From: Bacteroidales bacterium UBA5536 | GTDB taxonomy: Bacteria; Bacteroidota; Bacteroidia; Bacteroidales; F082 | NCBI GenBank assembly: GCA_002426795.1 | Contig: DINQ01000011.1 | Location: forward strand, 246,625 to 310,624 | DNA length: 64,000 bases | Direction: 5' to 3' | Shown here: piece after piece, positions 34,021 through 42,566 of the stretch | How the letters are laid out: every line of letters starts with the position of its first letter | Position numbering within the stretch: the stretch's first letter is position 1 | Position numbers and translations under genes: made by a program | The notes under the pieces: generated by a model | What the model was told of the DNA's origin: nothing | What the model saw: only the letters and a program-made list of their open reading frames with translations | Database searches by the model: none

Positions 34021-34452
34021 TTATTTCAAATACCGGGGAAAAGCCATCTGTAAAATCTTTTGATGGTCGAAAGCCAGTTGTGGCAAATTCTCCACTTTGA
34101 ACCAGCTCACCTCAGCTGCATCATCGCCAGCTTCAGGGATTTGATTGTCCTCTGAAAAACCTACATAGGCCACCGAAATTGTTCTGTGCCGGGGGTCGCG
34201 ATGTGGATCACCAAAAGTATAAAACTGTTCGAGAGCAATCCCTTTCAAACCGGTTTCTTCTTCAAGTTCGCGGATGGCTGCGCTTTCGAGTGATTCGTCT
34301 ATCTCGATAAATCCGCCAGGAATGGCCCAATAACCCTTAAATGGCTCGTTACCACGCTTGATGAGAAGCACAAAATATTGGTCTTGTCGCTTTTGAAAGA
34401 CAATACAGTCTACTGTAACTGTCGGGCGCGGATAAGAATAGGTAAAGGGCAT
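34021..34452 (-). CDS. Nudix hydrolase
   Basis: A 143-aa hydrolase of nucleoside diphosphates linked to another moiety. The Nudix box is complete (GGFIEIDESLESAAIRELEEETGL, about residues 47-70). The N-terminal TVTVDCIVF and the FGDPHRDPRHRTISVAYVGF stretch resemble the ADP-ribose/NADH-type and NrtR-like Nudix domains, but no DNA-binding tail is present. Substrate unassigned. Leftward and probably cotranscribed with the YedK gene. Confidence 0.9.
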   Translation of the reverse strand: MPFTYSYPRPTVTVDCIVFQKRQDQYFVLLIKRGNEPFKGYWAIPGGFIEIDESLESAAIRELEEETGLKGIALEQFYTFGDPHRDPRHRTISVAYVGFSEDNQIPEAGDDAAEVSWFKVENLPQLAFDHQKILQMAFPRYLK

Positions 34453-34484
34453 AAGGCTGTTTTGTGCGAAGATACAACCCGCAT

Positions 34485-34526
34485 CAAAAAGATAAAAGCC
34501 ACCGAATGAAATTCAGCGGCTTTATC
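34485..34526 (-). terminator. Terminator after the YI(N/D)DIPF repeat gene
   Basis: On the minus strand GATAAAGCCGCTGAA pairs with TTCGGTGGCTTTTATC (one mismatch and one bulge), followed by CTTTTT. It ends the transcript of the gene at 34606-34941. Confidence 0.7.
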
Positions 34527-34605
34527 TAAGTTCAACCAACACAAAATTACATGTAGTATGAGAAAAAGAACGACGGAGAGCAGGCGCTCTCATTGATTAT
34601 TTTAA

Positions 34606-34941
34606 TTATTTTAATGCTTTTACAACAGCTTGTGTATCAAATGGAATGTCGTCGATATAGGCTTCATTATTCATTTGAATCAAAGTATCAGCCTGTTCGA
34701 TCATGGTATGATCTGCAATATCGGCTGTGTTGAAAGGAATATCATTGATGTAGGATTCTTCTGTCATTTCGAACTGAACGTTCAAGGCATTCGACTGCAA
34801 AACTTCACTTTTGATGACATAGGTGTCGAAAGGAATATCATTGATATAAACTTCCTCTTTCATATTTTTCTTCAGGTCGTCAGCAAATAAAACTGTGCTG
34901 AACAAAACTGCTGCGATGAGGGTGATGGTACGTGTTTTCAT
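34606..34941 (-). CDS. Small secreted protein with three YI(N/D)DIPF(D/N)T repeats
   Basis: A 111-aa protein I do not recognise by function. Signal peptide 1-20 (TITLIAAVLFSTVLFA). The mature chain holds three copies of E-x-x-YI(N/D)DIPF(D/N)T: VYINDIPFDT near 31, SYINDIPFNT near 63 and AYIDDIPFDT near 94, spaced about 31-32 residues. The linkers are not repeated. No cysteine, no membrane helix after the signal. Monocistronic: own terminator, AT-rich 291-bp upstream gap. It is acidic and may be a ligand-binding or structural peptide; that is inference only. Confidence 0.85.
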   Translation of the reverse strand: MKTRTITLIAAVLFSTVLFADDLKKNMKEEVYINDIPFDTYVIKSEVLQSNALNVQFEMTEESYINDIPFNTADIADHTMIEQADTLIQMNNEAYIDDIPFDTQAVVKALK

Positions 34942-35056
34942 TTTATATATTTTTTAAATCTTAGTTACTGTGTTTTACGCTTAACAACAATCAATCTACG
35001 TGCCAAACTTTATATAATATTGATTTTGTAATATTTAATTAAATTAATGTGTACTA

Positions 35057-35116
35057 GACAAATTGGCAAAACTGTACGCTACCAATCAGTTTTTGTACGC
35101 AAGCGAACAGTTTGTC
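35057..35116. repeat. Inverted and direct short repeats in the gap 34942-35232
   Basis: GACAAA (35057-35062) and TTTGTC (35111-35116) flank two direct copies of TGTACGC (35073-35079 and 35094-35100) spaced exactly 21 bp, i.e. two helical turns. The gap is otherwise AT-rich. This may be a regulatory region of the divergent or upstream gene; no factor is known. Confidence 0.35.
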
Positions 35117-35153
35117 AGCTTTTATTTATCTGAAAACAGGAGCTTAAAAAAAA

Positions 35154-35191
35154 TGGGAAAAAGCAACCGATTGCGGTCGAGGATTGGTTGC
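35154..35191 (-). terminator. Possible terminator after rsmI
   Basis: Minus-strand GCAACC (35191-35186) pairs with GGTTGC (35168-35163), followed by TTTTTCCC. The stem is only 6 bp before a mismatch, so weak. Confidence 0.4.
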
Positions 35192-35232
35192 CATTCAACT
35201 GACAACTTGTCTAACAGAATTGGGAATACGTT

Positions 35233-35910
35233 TTATTCAGCAAAGCCGGAAATGACAATCACGATTTCACCTTTTACTTCAGCCTGGCCAAAATAGTTGA
35301 TCAATTCGGCAAGGGTGCCGCGGACAGTTTCTTCGTAAATTTTGGTGAGTTCGCGTGAAACAGTCGCTTTTCGGTCAGGACCCGCAAATTCCAAAAATTG
35401 CTGTAGGGTTTTCAGCAAGCGGTGTGGAGATTCATAAAGTATCGTGGTATAAGGTTGATTCACAATCGCCTGAATTTTTGTTTGCCGTCCTTTCTTGTGG
35501 GGCAAAAATCCCTCAAAAACAAAGCGGTCGGCCGGCAATCCGGAATTAACCAACGCCGGAACAAAGGCGGTGGCTCCAGGTAAACATTCTACTTCTATTT
35601 GTTGCTCCACGCAAGCTCTTACCAACAGGAAGCCGGGATCGGAGATAGCTGGTGTGCCCGCATCGGACACCAAAGCCATGGTTTCTCCACCCTGCAATCT
35701 GTTTACAATGCGGTTGAGTTGTTGGTGTTCGTTGTGCTGATGAAAAGCCAGCATGGGTTTACTTATTTCTAAATGGCGGAGTAAAATACTTGTTTTACGG
35801 GTGTCTTCGGCCAGAATAAGATCAGCCTCGTCACGCAAAATCCTGATGGCGCGCAAGGTAATGTCTTCGAGATTTCCGATCGGTGTGGGAACAAGGTATA
35901 ACTTCGACAT
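35233..35910 (-). CDS. rsmI: 16S rRNA (cytidine-1402 2'-O)-methyltransferase RsmI
   Basis: A 225-aa SAM-dependent enzyme that methylates the ribose of C1402 in the 16S rRNA decoding centre. Family motifs: YLVPTPIGNLEDITLRAIRIL at the N-terminus, AEDTRKT near 34, the LVSDAGTPAISDPGFLLV block near 80-97, and VFEGFLPHKKGRQ near 130. Full-length for the short (no C-terminal extension) form. It lies 11 bp after a 42-aa membrane ORF that is itself coupled to the M28 peptidase gene. Confidence 0.96.
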   Translation of the reverse strand: MSKLYLVPTPIGNLEDITLRAIRILRDEADLILAEDTRKTSILLRHLEISKPMLAFHQHNEHQQLNRIVNRLQGGETMALVSDAGTPAISDPGFLLVRACVEQQIEVECLPGATAFVPALVNSGLPADRFVFEGFLPHKKGRQTKIQAIVNQPYTTILYESPHRLLKTLQQFLEFAGPDRKATVSRELTKIYEETVRGTLAELINYFGQAEVKGEIVIVISGFAE

Positions 35911-35921
35911 AGGTGCCAGGT

Positions 35922-36050
35922 TTATTTTTTGCTTTTATCTTGAAACCATTTTTCCAGTTTGGCAGCACCGCTGTTTATGGAGGTATAAAAAGACAAAGCA
36001 GTAAAAACTACAACAACAATAACAGTTATAATAAATAGAAAGGTCAACAT
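35922..36050 (-). CDS. Small 42-aa single-pass membrane protein
   Basis: Starting at ATG 36050-36048 the minus strand encodes 42 residues ending at TAA 35922-35924. The N-terminal half is one strong membrane helix (MLTFLFIITVIVVVVF...) and the C-terminal half is a basic amphipathic tail ending KLEKWFQDKSKK. The ATG shares one base with the TGA of the upstream peptidase (TGATG), so reinitiation coupling is likely, and rsmI begins 11 bp after the stop. The TM-then-charged-tail shape and the tight fit between two genes support a real gene. Family unknown. Confidence 0.6.
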   Translation of the reverse strand: MLTFLFIITVIVVVVFTALSFYTSINSGAAKLEKWFQDKSKK

Positions 36051-37330
36051 CAGCGATCAAATATTTTTGTGGAACTGGCATCAACAAATTGCCGGATCAA
36101 ACCAAACAGGCTTTCGTATGCTGTAAATGGCAGCTTTTCTTCTGTGTCGGTAATTGTATGGTATTCAAGATCTTCATTTCCACGGGTAAACATAAAAAAT
36201 GCCGGAACTCCTTTCTGATAATAGGGGCAATGATCGCTGTTGCACGACTCGCCACCCATTCGGATATCGGCAAAAAACTGTTCCTGTCTGTTCAGGCTAT
36301 CAAGGCAGTGCGACTGCAACAGGAATTGCTTTCCGTTTACAACCGAAAGACCTTCGCTTCCCGTGCCAACCATGTCGAAATTGATTAAAAACCGCACATT
36401 TTCAAGTGGAAAAAGCGGGTTTTCCGCATTGAACTTCGACCCCATCAGGCCGGCCTCTTCACCAGACAACAGGATGAAAACCATGCTATATCGTCCGGGA
36501 TTTTTCGCATAATACCGGGCAAAATCAAGCACTGCTGCTGTTCCGCTGGCGTTGTCGCTGGCACCCGGGAAAAAAGTGTTTTTTCCCATTCTACCCAAGT
36601 GATCGTAATGAGCTGTCATCACAAAAAAACTATCAGCTACGATTGCGCCGGGCACATACCCAATCAGGTTTACCGCTTCATGCTGCTTCAATTTTGATTC
36701 AATATGCACACGACACCATTTTGCGCTATCTGAAAGGGCTTGCTTGCGTATTTTTAGCCGAACAATATTCTCTTGTTTTTCGGCATGCGAAACATGCCAC
36801 CACATACTGCCAGAAACAGTTTGTGCAAGCGTTTTAACTCCCGGTATACCTTTTCTGTAAGCATTTGAGAGACTTTCAGGAACAATCACCAGCTTGTTGG
36901 CAAGTTGGTTGGTGTCGATGAGTTGGTAAACAGAGTTAAGCTGCGAGATCGTATCAGGAAGGAACACCAACTGATATTTTGCGTCAACAGAAGCCATAGA
37001 TGGATATACAACAAAGTCGATGCCTGGCACCAGCTCACGTCCATCTATAGTAAAGTCAACGACTCCGGGAAAGGTGTTGATATCGAATGAGTAGGGTTGA
37101 AAATAGTCTTTTCCAAAACTCATCAGTCCAGCCTTTTTCATCTCTACGGCCAGGAATTCAGCTGCTTTTCTGTCGCCATTGTGCACATATCCCCGCCCCT
37201 GCATTTTAGGGGAAGCCAGTGTTTTAACCGTTTGCTTGACAAACTGAACATCCTGTGCGTGTGTTACCGAAAACAAGGCAAACAGCATAAAGACGAGGAT
37301 AAAACAGCGGGTTTGATAAAATTTATTCAT
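36050..37330 (-). CDS. Secreted M28-family zinc aminopeptidase
   Basis: A 426-aa exported peptidase. Signal peptide 1-25 (CFILVFMLFALFSVTHAQ). The co-catalytic zinc site is complete: His and Asp in TAHYDHLG and GASDNASGTAAV, Glu pair in LLSGEEAGLMGS, Asp in INFDMVGTG, and His in NSDHCPYYQKGVPAF. Removes N-terminal residues from peptides in the periplasm or outside, feeding amino-acid uptake. ATG 37330 (MNKFYQ) is preferred over two upstream in-frame codons; it overlaps the previous gene's stop by 8 bp. The TGA overlaps the start of the 42-aa membrane protein. Confidence 0.92.
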   Translation of the reverse strand: MNKFYQTRCFILVFMLFALFSVTHAQDVQFVKQTVKTLASPKMQGRGYVHNGDRKAAEFLAVEMKKAGLMSFGKDYFQPYSFDINTFPGVVDFTIDGRELVPGIDFVVYPSMASVDAKYQLVFLPDTISQLNSVYQLIDTNQLANKLVIVPESLSNAYRKGIPGVKTLAQTVSGSMWWHVSHAEKQENIVRLKIRKQALSDSAKWCRVHIESKLKQHEAVNLIGYVPGAIVADSFFVMTAHYDHLGRMGKNTFFPGASDNASGTAAVLDFARYYAKNPGRYSMVFILLSGEEAGLMGSKFNAENPLFPLENVRFLINFDMVGTGSEGLSVVNGKQFLLQSHCLDSLNRQEQFFADIRMGGESCNSDHCPYYQKGVPAFFMFTRGNEDLEYHTITDTEEKLPFTAYESLFGLIRQFVDASSTKIFDR

Positions 37331-38165
37331 GCGCATCAAACTTTCGTTCTACCAATCCCATCAATTTTTTAAAAGCCAGCGAATCAGCTTCCCACTGGTC
37401 GTTTACCTTTTTTTCAATCAGAAAAGTCTTGGCGCCAATATAGCTTTTAAAGCTGTTGAGTTCGTCAATGGTTTGGTTATATTTTTCGAGACTTCCGCCA
37501 AAAAGCTCGTTTACAAAGAGAAATTTCTCGTTGATGCCAATGGCCATTTTCAGGTCGCTAATAGGTTGACGCTGGATTTTTGCAGCCACGCTGTCATCTT
37601 GTTCCTTCACCAGTTTATCTGCAAGGCTTTCAGCAGCTTGCTGACCAAACAGATCGATAGTAGTCCGTGGCGATTCAACTGTTTTTGCAGGTGCAACTAC
37701 TGTTTTCGAAGGAGGTGCAACTACTTCAGGCTCTGGGAATTTTTCCGGAGTAATAGTGTTAGTTTTCTCAACTGGTTCAGAGGCTTTAAGTGCTGGCACA
37801 GGCACTTCCACCTGCTTTTCCTGTTGTGGAATATCATTTACCTGAACTTCTGCCTGAACTGGAATTGAGGGCGGAATGCTGTTATCCGCCTTCACAACTG
37901 GTGGTGCTTCTTTTTGCAAGGTTTGTTCGCTTTTTTCATCAAAAACCGGTGACCGATCTACCTGTTGTTCAACACCAGGTTGGTAAGCGCAGACTGCATC
38001 GTACATCTTTCGAAGGCGATCGACCATCACATCAAGATCAAGTTGTGCAATTTTATGCTCATTGCGCTCAATAAAATCAAGTTGTCTCCCAATCATCGTC
38101 AGGTGGTTGCGCAATGCTTTTGTCAATTGAGAAGCAACATCGTATTGCAGCTTTGTATTATTCAT
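37323..38165 (-). CDS. Conserved protein with proline-rich linker, unknown function
   Basis: A 280-aa cytoplasmic protein in three parts: an N-terminal helical region (about 1-70), a long low-complexity Pro/Val/Glu/Lys linker (about 75-165), and a conserved C-terminal domain from DLKMAIGINEKFLFVNELFGGS to the end. The C-terminal type recurs in Bacteroidota proteins without a known role. The linker suggests it holds two binding parts apart. ATG 38165 is chosen over an upstream TTG at 38189 that overlaps the tdk promoter region. Leads the M28 - small ORF - rsmI run. Confidence 0.75.
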   Translation of the reverse strand: MNNTKLQYDVASQLTKALRNHLTMIGRQLDFIERNEHKIAQLDLDVMVDRLRKMYDAVCAYQPGVEQQVDRSPVFDEKSEQTLQKEAPPVVKADNSIPPSIPVQAEVQVNDIPQQEKQVEVPVPALKASEPVEKTNTITPEKFPEPEVVAPPSKTVVAPAKTVESPRTTIDLFGQQAAESLADKLVKEQDDSVAAKIQRQPISDLKMAIGINEKFLFVNELFGGSLEKYNQTIDELNSFKSYIGAKTFLIEKKVNDQWEADSLAFKKLMGLVERKFDAHE

Positions 38166-38185
38166 TCGATTAATCCTTATTTTTG
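38153..38185 (+). promoter_or_regulatory. Promoter of tdk
   Basis: TTG (38153-38155), 22-nt spacer, -7 TATTTTTG (38178-38185), exact TAnnTTTG. Start near 38192, ~39 nt before the ATG at 38231. It overlaps the 5' end of the divergent gene. Confidence 0.6.
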
Positions 38186-38230
38186 CCAAAATGTATCATA
38201 AAAGTACAAAGAACCCCAACATAAGCCCGT

Positions 38231-38812
38231 ATGTTTCTTGAAAAAGATACAAACAGCAAGTCGAGAACAGGCTGGATAGAAGTCGTTTGCGGATCGATGT
38301 TTTCCGGAAAGACTGAGGAACTGATCCGACGACTTAACCGTGCCCGCATCGCTAAGCAGCGTGTTGAGATTTTTAAACCTCACATCGATAAACGTTATAG
38401 TGAGGAAGATGTTGTTTCGCATAACGCGAATACCATCCGCTCGATACCCGTTGAAAGCGCATCCCAGATTCTGTTTTATGCCAATGAGGTGGATGTGGTT
38501 GGCATTGATGAGGCGCAGTTTTTCGATGATGAACTGGCGACTGTTTGCGCCAGACTGGCAAACAATGGGGCTCGCGTGATTGTAGCTGGTTTGGATATGG
38601 ATTTCCAGGGAAACCCTTTTGGTCCGATTCCCAAACTGTTGGCAATTGCAGAGTATGTTACCAAAGTGCACGCCATCTGTATGCATTGCGGGAATCTGGC
38701 GCATTACTCACATCGTACCATTGCAGGCGATAAACTGGTAATGCTGGGCGAAACAGAAAGCTACGAGCCATTGTGCCGCAAATGCTTCAACGAGGCACGT
38801 AAAAAAGTTTAA
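38231..38812 (+). CDS. tdk: Thymidine kinase
   Basis: A 193-aa type II (TK1-like) enzyme that phosphorylates deoxythymidine in the salvage pathway. P-loop GSMFSGKTEE (near 22-31), the DEAQFFDD block with catalytic Glu (near 95), the lasso-loop region, and a zinc site made by CMHC (near 153) and CRKC near the C-terminus. Normal length. Divergent from the 38165 gene with its own promoter; not in an operon with the cyclophilin 172 bp downstream. Confidence 0.95.
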   Translation: MFLEKDTNSKSRTGWIEVVCGSMFSGKTEELIRRLNRARIAKQRVEIFKPHIDKRYSEEDVVSHNANTIRSIPVESASQILFYANEVDVVGIDEAQFFDDELATVCARLANNGARVIVAGLDMDFQGNPFGPIPKLLAIAEYVTKVHAICMHCGNLAHYSHRTIAGDKLVMLGETESYEPLCRKCFNEARKKV

Positions 38813-38856
38813 TTTTTCTCAATCAGGCACAACGGCCTTTACTAAGGTGCTTTTTG

Positions 38857-38864
38857 TATTTTTG
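38857..38864 (+). promoter_or_regulatory. -7 promoter element TATTTTTG before the cyclophilin gene
   Basis: Exact -7 match; the start would lie ~115 nt before the ATG at 38985. No -33 TTG at standard spacing. Confidence 0.45.
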
Positions 38865-38984
38865 CAGCGTGATAAATTTCAACAAACATGAAATCGCCAT
38901 GATGCAGGAATCACCAGGAGAAAACGTTAGTACTCTAAATCATGGCACATTCCATCAGAGCTAAAAACGAATAATTAATAACAC

Positions 38985-39611
38985 ATGAAAAAATTCTTAA
39001 TTGTACTTATGCTTGTATCGGCCTTTGCTGTTCAGGCTCAGGAAAAAGCCGAAACCCTCATTCTCATCAAAACCAGTTATGGTGATATCACAGCCAAACT
39101 GTATAACGACACCCCCAAGCACCGCGATAATTTTATTAAACTGATCAAAGAAGGCTGGTACAACGGTTCGGTTTTTCACCGTGTGATTCAGAACTTTATG
39201 ATTCAGGGTGGCGGAAACGCCCGCGGTGTAGCCGATCCGGGCTATACCATCGATGCAGAATTTGTACCGGCTCATTTTCATAAAAAAGGTGCCTTGGCTG
39301 CTGCGCGCATGGGCGACAATGTGAATCCACAGAAAAAATCGAGTGGGTCACAGTTTTATATCGTACAGGGACAGAAATTTGATGCCAATGCACTCGCCAT
39401 GATGAGTGCCCGCAACGGCATTACCTATACCGATGAACAAAAGAGAACATATGCTACACTTGGCGGAACTCCTCATTTGGATGGTGCCTATACCGTTTTT
39501 GGTGAAGTGGTCTCAGGTTTCGATGTGATTGATAAAATTGCAGCCGTTAAAACAGGACCTGGTGACAAACCGCTCGAAGACGTTAGCATGACCATTGAAA
39601 TACTCGAATAA
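38985..39611 (+). CDS. Periplasmic cyclophilin-type peptidylprolyl isomerase
   Basis: A 208-aa proline isomerase. Signal peptide 1-18 (FLIVLMLVSAFAVQAQ), then a compact cyclophilin domain: VFHRVIQNFMIQGGG (near 62-76), GALAAARMGDNVNPQKKSSGSQFYIV (near 105-125), and GAYTVFGEVVSGFDVIDKI (near 170). Speeds cis/trans isomerisation of X-Pro bonds in exported proteins. It is 10 bp before pheS, so both may share a transcript. Confidence 0.93.
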   Translation: MKKFLIVLMLVSAFAVQAQEKAETLILIKTSYGDITAKLYNDTPKHRDNFIKLIKEGWYNGSVFHRVIQNFMIQGGGNARGVADPGYTIDAEFVPAHFHKKGALAAARMGDNVNPQKKSSGSQFYIVQGQKFDANALAMMSARNGITYTDEQKRTYATLGGTPHLDGAYTVFGEVVSGFDVIDKIAAVKTGPGDKPLEDVSMTIEILE

Positions 39612-39621
39612 AGCAAGCTGA

Positions 39622-40638
39622 ATGAAAGAAAAAATTGAACAGATTCTTGGCGAAATCAATGCCTTTGAAGCAAGCAGCAAGGAGGATCTTGAAAATTTCC
39701 GGATCAAATACCTGAGTAAGAAAGGCTTGATTCCATCGCTGTTTGGCGATTTCAAACAGGTAGCTCCCGAGCAACGCAAAGAAATAGGAATGCTCCTTAA
39801 TGACCTGAAAAATCAGGCACAAGATATCATCAATAACTTGCAGGGCGCTTTTGATCAACAGTCAAATCAAAAAACGTTGATCGACACAAGCCGTCCGGTT
39901 TCTCATTTTTCAGGAGCACGACACCCCATATCAATCGTTCGTCGTGAAATCAACAGCATTTTCGAACGATTGGGTTTTGTGATCAGCGAAGGACCTGAAA
40001 TTGAGGATGACTTTCACAATTTTTCGGCGCTCAATTTTCCGCCTGAACATCCGGCACGCGATATGCAGGACACATTTTTCATCCACAAAGACCCGGATGT
40101 TGCGCTGCGTACACACACCAGTAGCGTACAGGTTCGGGTAATGGAACAGGGAAAACTTCCTGTACGGATCATCGCTCCGGGTCGCGTGTTTCGAAACGAA
40201 GCCATTTCGGCCCGTGCACATTGCATCTTTCACCAGATTGAAGGCCTGTACATTGACAAAGATGTTTCGTTTGCCGATTTAAAGCAAACCTTGTATTATT
40301 TTGCCCAGGAATTTTTTGGGCCATCCACTAAAATTCGTTTCAGACCATCCTATTTTCCCTTTACTGAAACCTCAGCCGAAATGGATGTTTCTTGTAATAT
40401 CTGCGGTGGATCGGGCTGCAACATCTGCAAATACAGCGGCTGGGTCGAGATTTTGGGTTGTGGAATGGTTGACCCGAACGTGCTGGAAGCCTGTGGTATC
40501 GACAGCAAAACTTATACCGGTTTTGCCTTTGGAATGGGCATTGAGCGCATCACCATGATGAAATACCAGATCAACGACCTGCGCTTATTCTTCGAAAACG
40601 ACCTGCGCTTTTTACAGCAATTCGAAACACATAAGTAG
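39622..40638 (+). CDS. pheS: Phenylalanyl-tRNA synthetase alpha subunit
   Basis: A 338-aa catalytic subunit of the alpha2-beta2 enzyme that charges tRNA-Phe. N-terminal coiled-coil arm (about 1-85), then the class II core: HPISIVRREINSIFERLGF motif 1 region, motif 2 FRNEAISARAHCIFHQIEGL near 193-212, and motif 3 GFAFGMGIERITMMKY near 310-325. Length normal. The beta-subunit gene pheT is not in the window. It ends 4 bp before the stop of the convergent pyk. Confidence 0.96.
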   Translation: MKEKIEQILGEINAFEASSKEDLENFRIKYLSKKGLIPSLFGDFKQVAPEQRKEIGMLLNDLKNQAQDIINNLQGAFDQQSNQKTLIDTSRPVSHFSGARHPISIVRREINSIFERLGFVISEGPEIEDDFHNFSALNFPPEHPARDMQDTFFIHKDPDVALRTHTSSVQVRVMEQGKLPVRIIAPGRVFRNEAISARAHCIFHQIEGLYIDKDVSFADLKQTLYYFAQEFFGPSTKIRFRPSYFPFTETSAEMDVSCNICGGSGCNICKYSGWVEILGCGMVDPNVLEACGIDSKTYTGFAFGMGIERITMMKYQINDLRLFFENDLRFLQQFETHK

Positions 40639-40642
40639 TCAA

Positions 40643-42073
40643 TTATTCATCGACAACACCCAGTCGCAAGGTATTACTGGCTCCCTGGTTCCAAACAGGC
40701 GTGCTGAGTATGTGTATGATATAATCGCCTTTACCGATAAGGTTTTGCGCGCGAAGAATGGCATTCATCCGTTCCATCAGTTTGCCGGCTTCATCCAGTC
40801 CGTCCTCATAGAATCCCTGAACTCCCCATAACAGATTCATCTGACCAAGCAGGTATTGACTGCTTGAAAAAACATACAGCTTGGTTTTTGGGCGATGTGC
40901 AGCAAGACGCAATGCGGAATATCCTGTATGGGTAACGACAATAATTGCTTTGGCCAGTGTTCGTTGCGCCAGATCGCAAGCGGCATACAACACCGAATCG
41001 CTTGTAAACCGAACTGACAGTTTGTCGACCGGTTGTATGTGTTTGTAATAGATTTCCTCGTAATCTTCCATCTGGTTGATGATCTGTTGCATGGTCGCCA
41101 CCGTTTCAACCGGATATGAACCTACCGAGGTTTCTCCGCTGAGCATCAGCGCATCAGCTCCGTCAAGGACAGAATTGGCCACATCGCTCACCTCTGCCCG
41201 TGTTGGGCGAATAGATGTAATCATAGCCTCCATCATTTGGGTAGCCACAATCACCGGAATGCCCTTTTTCTGACAAAGCTTGATCATTCTTTTCTGGGCC
41301 ATCGGCACCTGTTCCATCGGAATTTCAACACCCAGATCACCGCGGGCAATCATAATACCATCTGTTTCGTTCACAATATCTTCTATCACTGCAAGGGCTT
41401 GTGGCTTTTCAATTTTCGCAATAATCCGCGGTTTGTTGGTGCAGGGATGATCCAAAATGCGCTGCCTGAGCTGTTTGATGTCATCTGCTGAACGTACAAA
41501 AGAAAGGGCAATCCAATTGACAACATTCTGGTCAAGAATAAACTGTAAATCTTTTAGGTCTTTCTCTGTCAGAGAGGGCTGGCTGATACGGGTATCGGGC
41601 AGGTTCACACCTTTTCTCGGCGCAATCATCCCTGAGTTGACCGCTTCGAGCAACACCTCATCTGTTCCGTTCGATGCGATCACGCGCAGCATCAGTTTGC
41701 CATCGTCAATCAGCAGTTGATCACCTTCTTGTACATCTATGGCAAAATCATCATACCGGATGGAAACTTTTTCAGGTGTGCCTTCCAATTCTTTTGTGGT
41801 GATGGTAATGCGGTCGCCACGCTGCATCAAAAAGGGTTCGTCTTTCAGGTCACCTAATCTGATCTTAGGACCTTGCAAATCAGCCAAAAGGCTGATAAAT
41901 GTTTTGTTGGTTTGGTTGTATTGCCTGATAGTATCGATCACCTGTAAATGGTCAGCATAATCACCGTGCGAAAAATTCAGCCGACAAACATCCAATCCAG
42001 CCTCTATCATTCGATGTAAAACTCGAGCATCCGTTGATGCGGGTCCGATGGTTGCGATGATTTTTGTTTTCAT
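40643..42073 (-). CDS. pyk: Pyruvate kinase
   Basis: A 476-aa glycolytic enzyme converting phosphoenolpyruvate and ADP to pyruvate and ATP. Motifs: KTKIIATIGPAS start, NFSHGD near 35, LLADLQGPKIRLG, MIARGDLGVEIPMEQV near 230-245 (metal and Lys-bearing region at IAKIEKPQA just before), and the ATQMMEAMI block. The C-terminal regulatory domain is present. ATG 42073 gives the canonical N-terminus; the open frame extends 31 codons further. Follows rnc and the IPExxxVDY gene in an order common in Bacteroidota. Confidence 0.96.
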   Translation of the reverse strand: MKTKIIATIGPASTDARVLHRMIEAGLDVCRLNFSHGDYADHLQVIDTIRQYNQTNKTFISLLADLQGPKIRLGDLKDEPFLMQRGDRITITTKELEGTPEKVSIRYDDFAIDVQEGDQLLIDDGKLMLRVIASNGTDEVLLEAVNSGMIAPRKGVNLPDTRISQPSLTEKDLKDLQFILDQNVVNWIALSFVRSADDIKQLRQRILDHPCTNKPRIIAKIEKPQALAVIEDIVNETDGIMIARGDLGVEIPMEQVPMAQKRMIKLCQKKGIPVIVATQMMEAMITSIRPTRAEVSDVANSVLDGADALMLSGETSVGSYPVETVATMQQIINQMEDYEEIYYKHIQPVDKLSVRFTSDSVLYAACDLAQRTLAKAIIVVTHTGYSALRLAAHRPKTKLYVFSSSQYLLGQMNLLWGVQGFYEDGLDEAGKLMERMNAILRAQNLIGKGDYIIHILSTPVWNQGASNTLRLGVVDE

Positions 42074-42086
42074 TGAACGTGTTGTT

Positions 42087-42566
42087 TTATTTTTTTGGAT
42101 AACGTTTGTTTTGGTTCTTCTGTGTTTCAAACTCATGCAGTTCAATCTGTTCGAGCAAGGGATCAATGCCTTTTATTTTTGATTGTTCAATTACAAATGC
42201 ATGCACGACCTGAGGTGCAGATCGGATATTTCGCACAGCTGACTCCAGTTTTTCCTCGTCAACAGGATTGCGGATAATCAGCAAATAATCGGTTGTTACC
42301 GGAAGCTTAAGCCACCGCAGTCCCTTGTCGTTGATCGAAACAAGATTGAAAACATTCATGTTTTCTCCCTGATCGTAAAGATAAAAAGCATAGCGCGCAT
42401 CATCCTCCGCATGATCGGGGACAATGTCTTCAAACTTTCGGAGATTCAGTTGCAACAGCTGATTGATGTGCCAGGCCAGCTTATAATCAGGAAGTGTTGT
42501 GTTGATGCCAATCACATGAATATCATCGAAAGGATTGGTACTAATCGTCAGTTTTCGGTTGCGCAT
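42087..42566 (-). CDS. IPExxxVDY-family protein (Bacteroidota-specific, unknown function)
   Basis: A 159-aa protein. It shows the family opening DDIHVIGINTTLPDYKLAWHINQLLQLNLRK and an NLVSINDKGLRWLKLPVTTDYLLIIRN central part, and sits in the family's fixed position between rnc and pyk. The name-giving motif itself is poorly kept here. Role unknown; gene order suggests no obvious pathway link. Starts 13 bp before pyk begins downstream, so cotranscription is likely. Confidence 0.8.
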   Translation of the reverse strand: MRNRKLTISTNPFDDIHVIGINTTLPDYKLAWHINQLLQLNLRKFEDIVPDHAEDDARYAFYLYDQGENMNVFNLVSINDKGLRWLKLPVTTDYLLIIRNPVDEEKLESAVRNIRSAPQVVHAFVIEQSKIKGIDPLLEQIELHEFETQKNQNKRYPKK

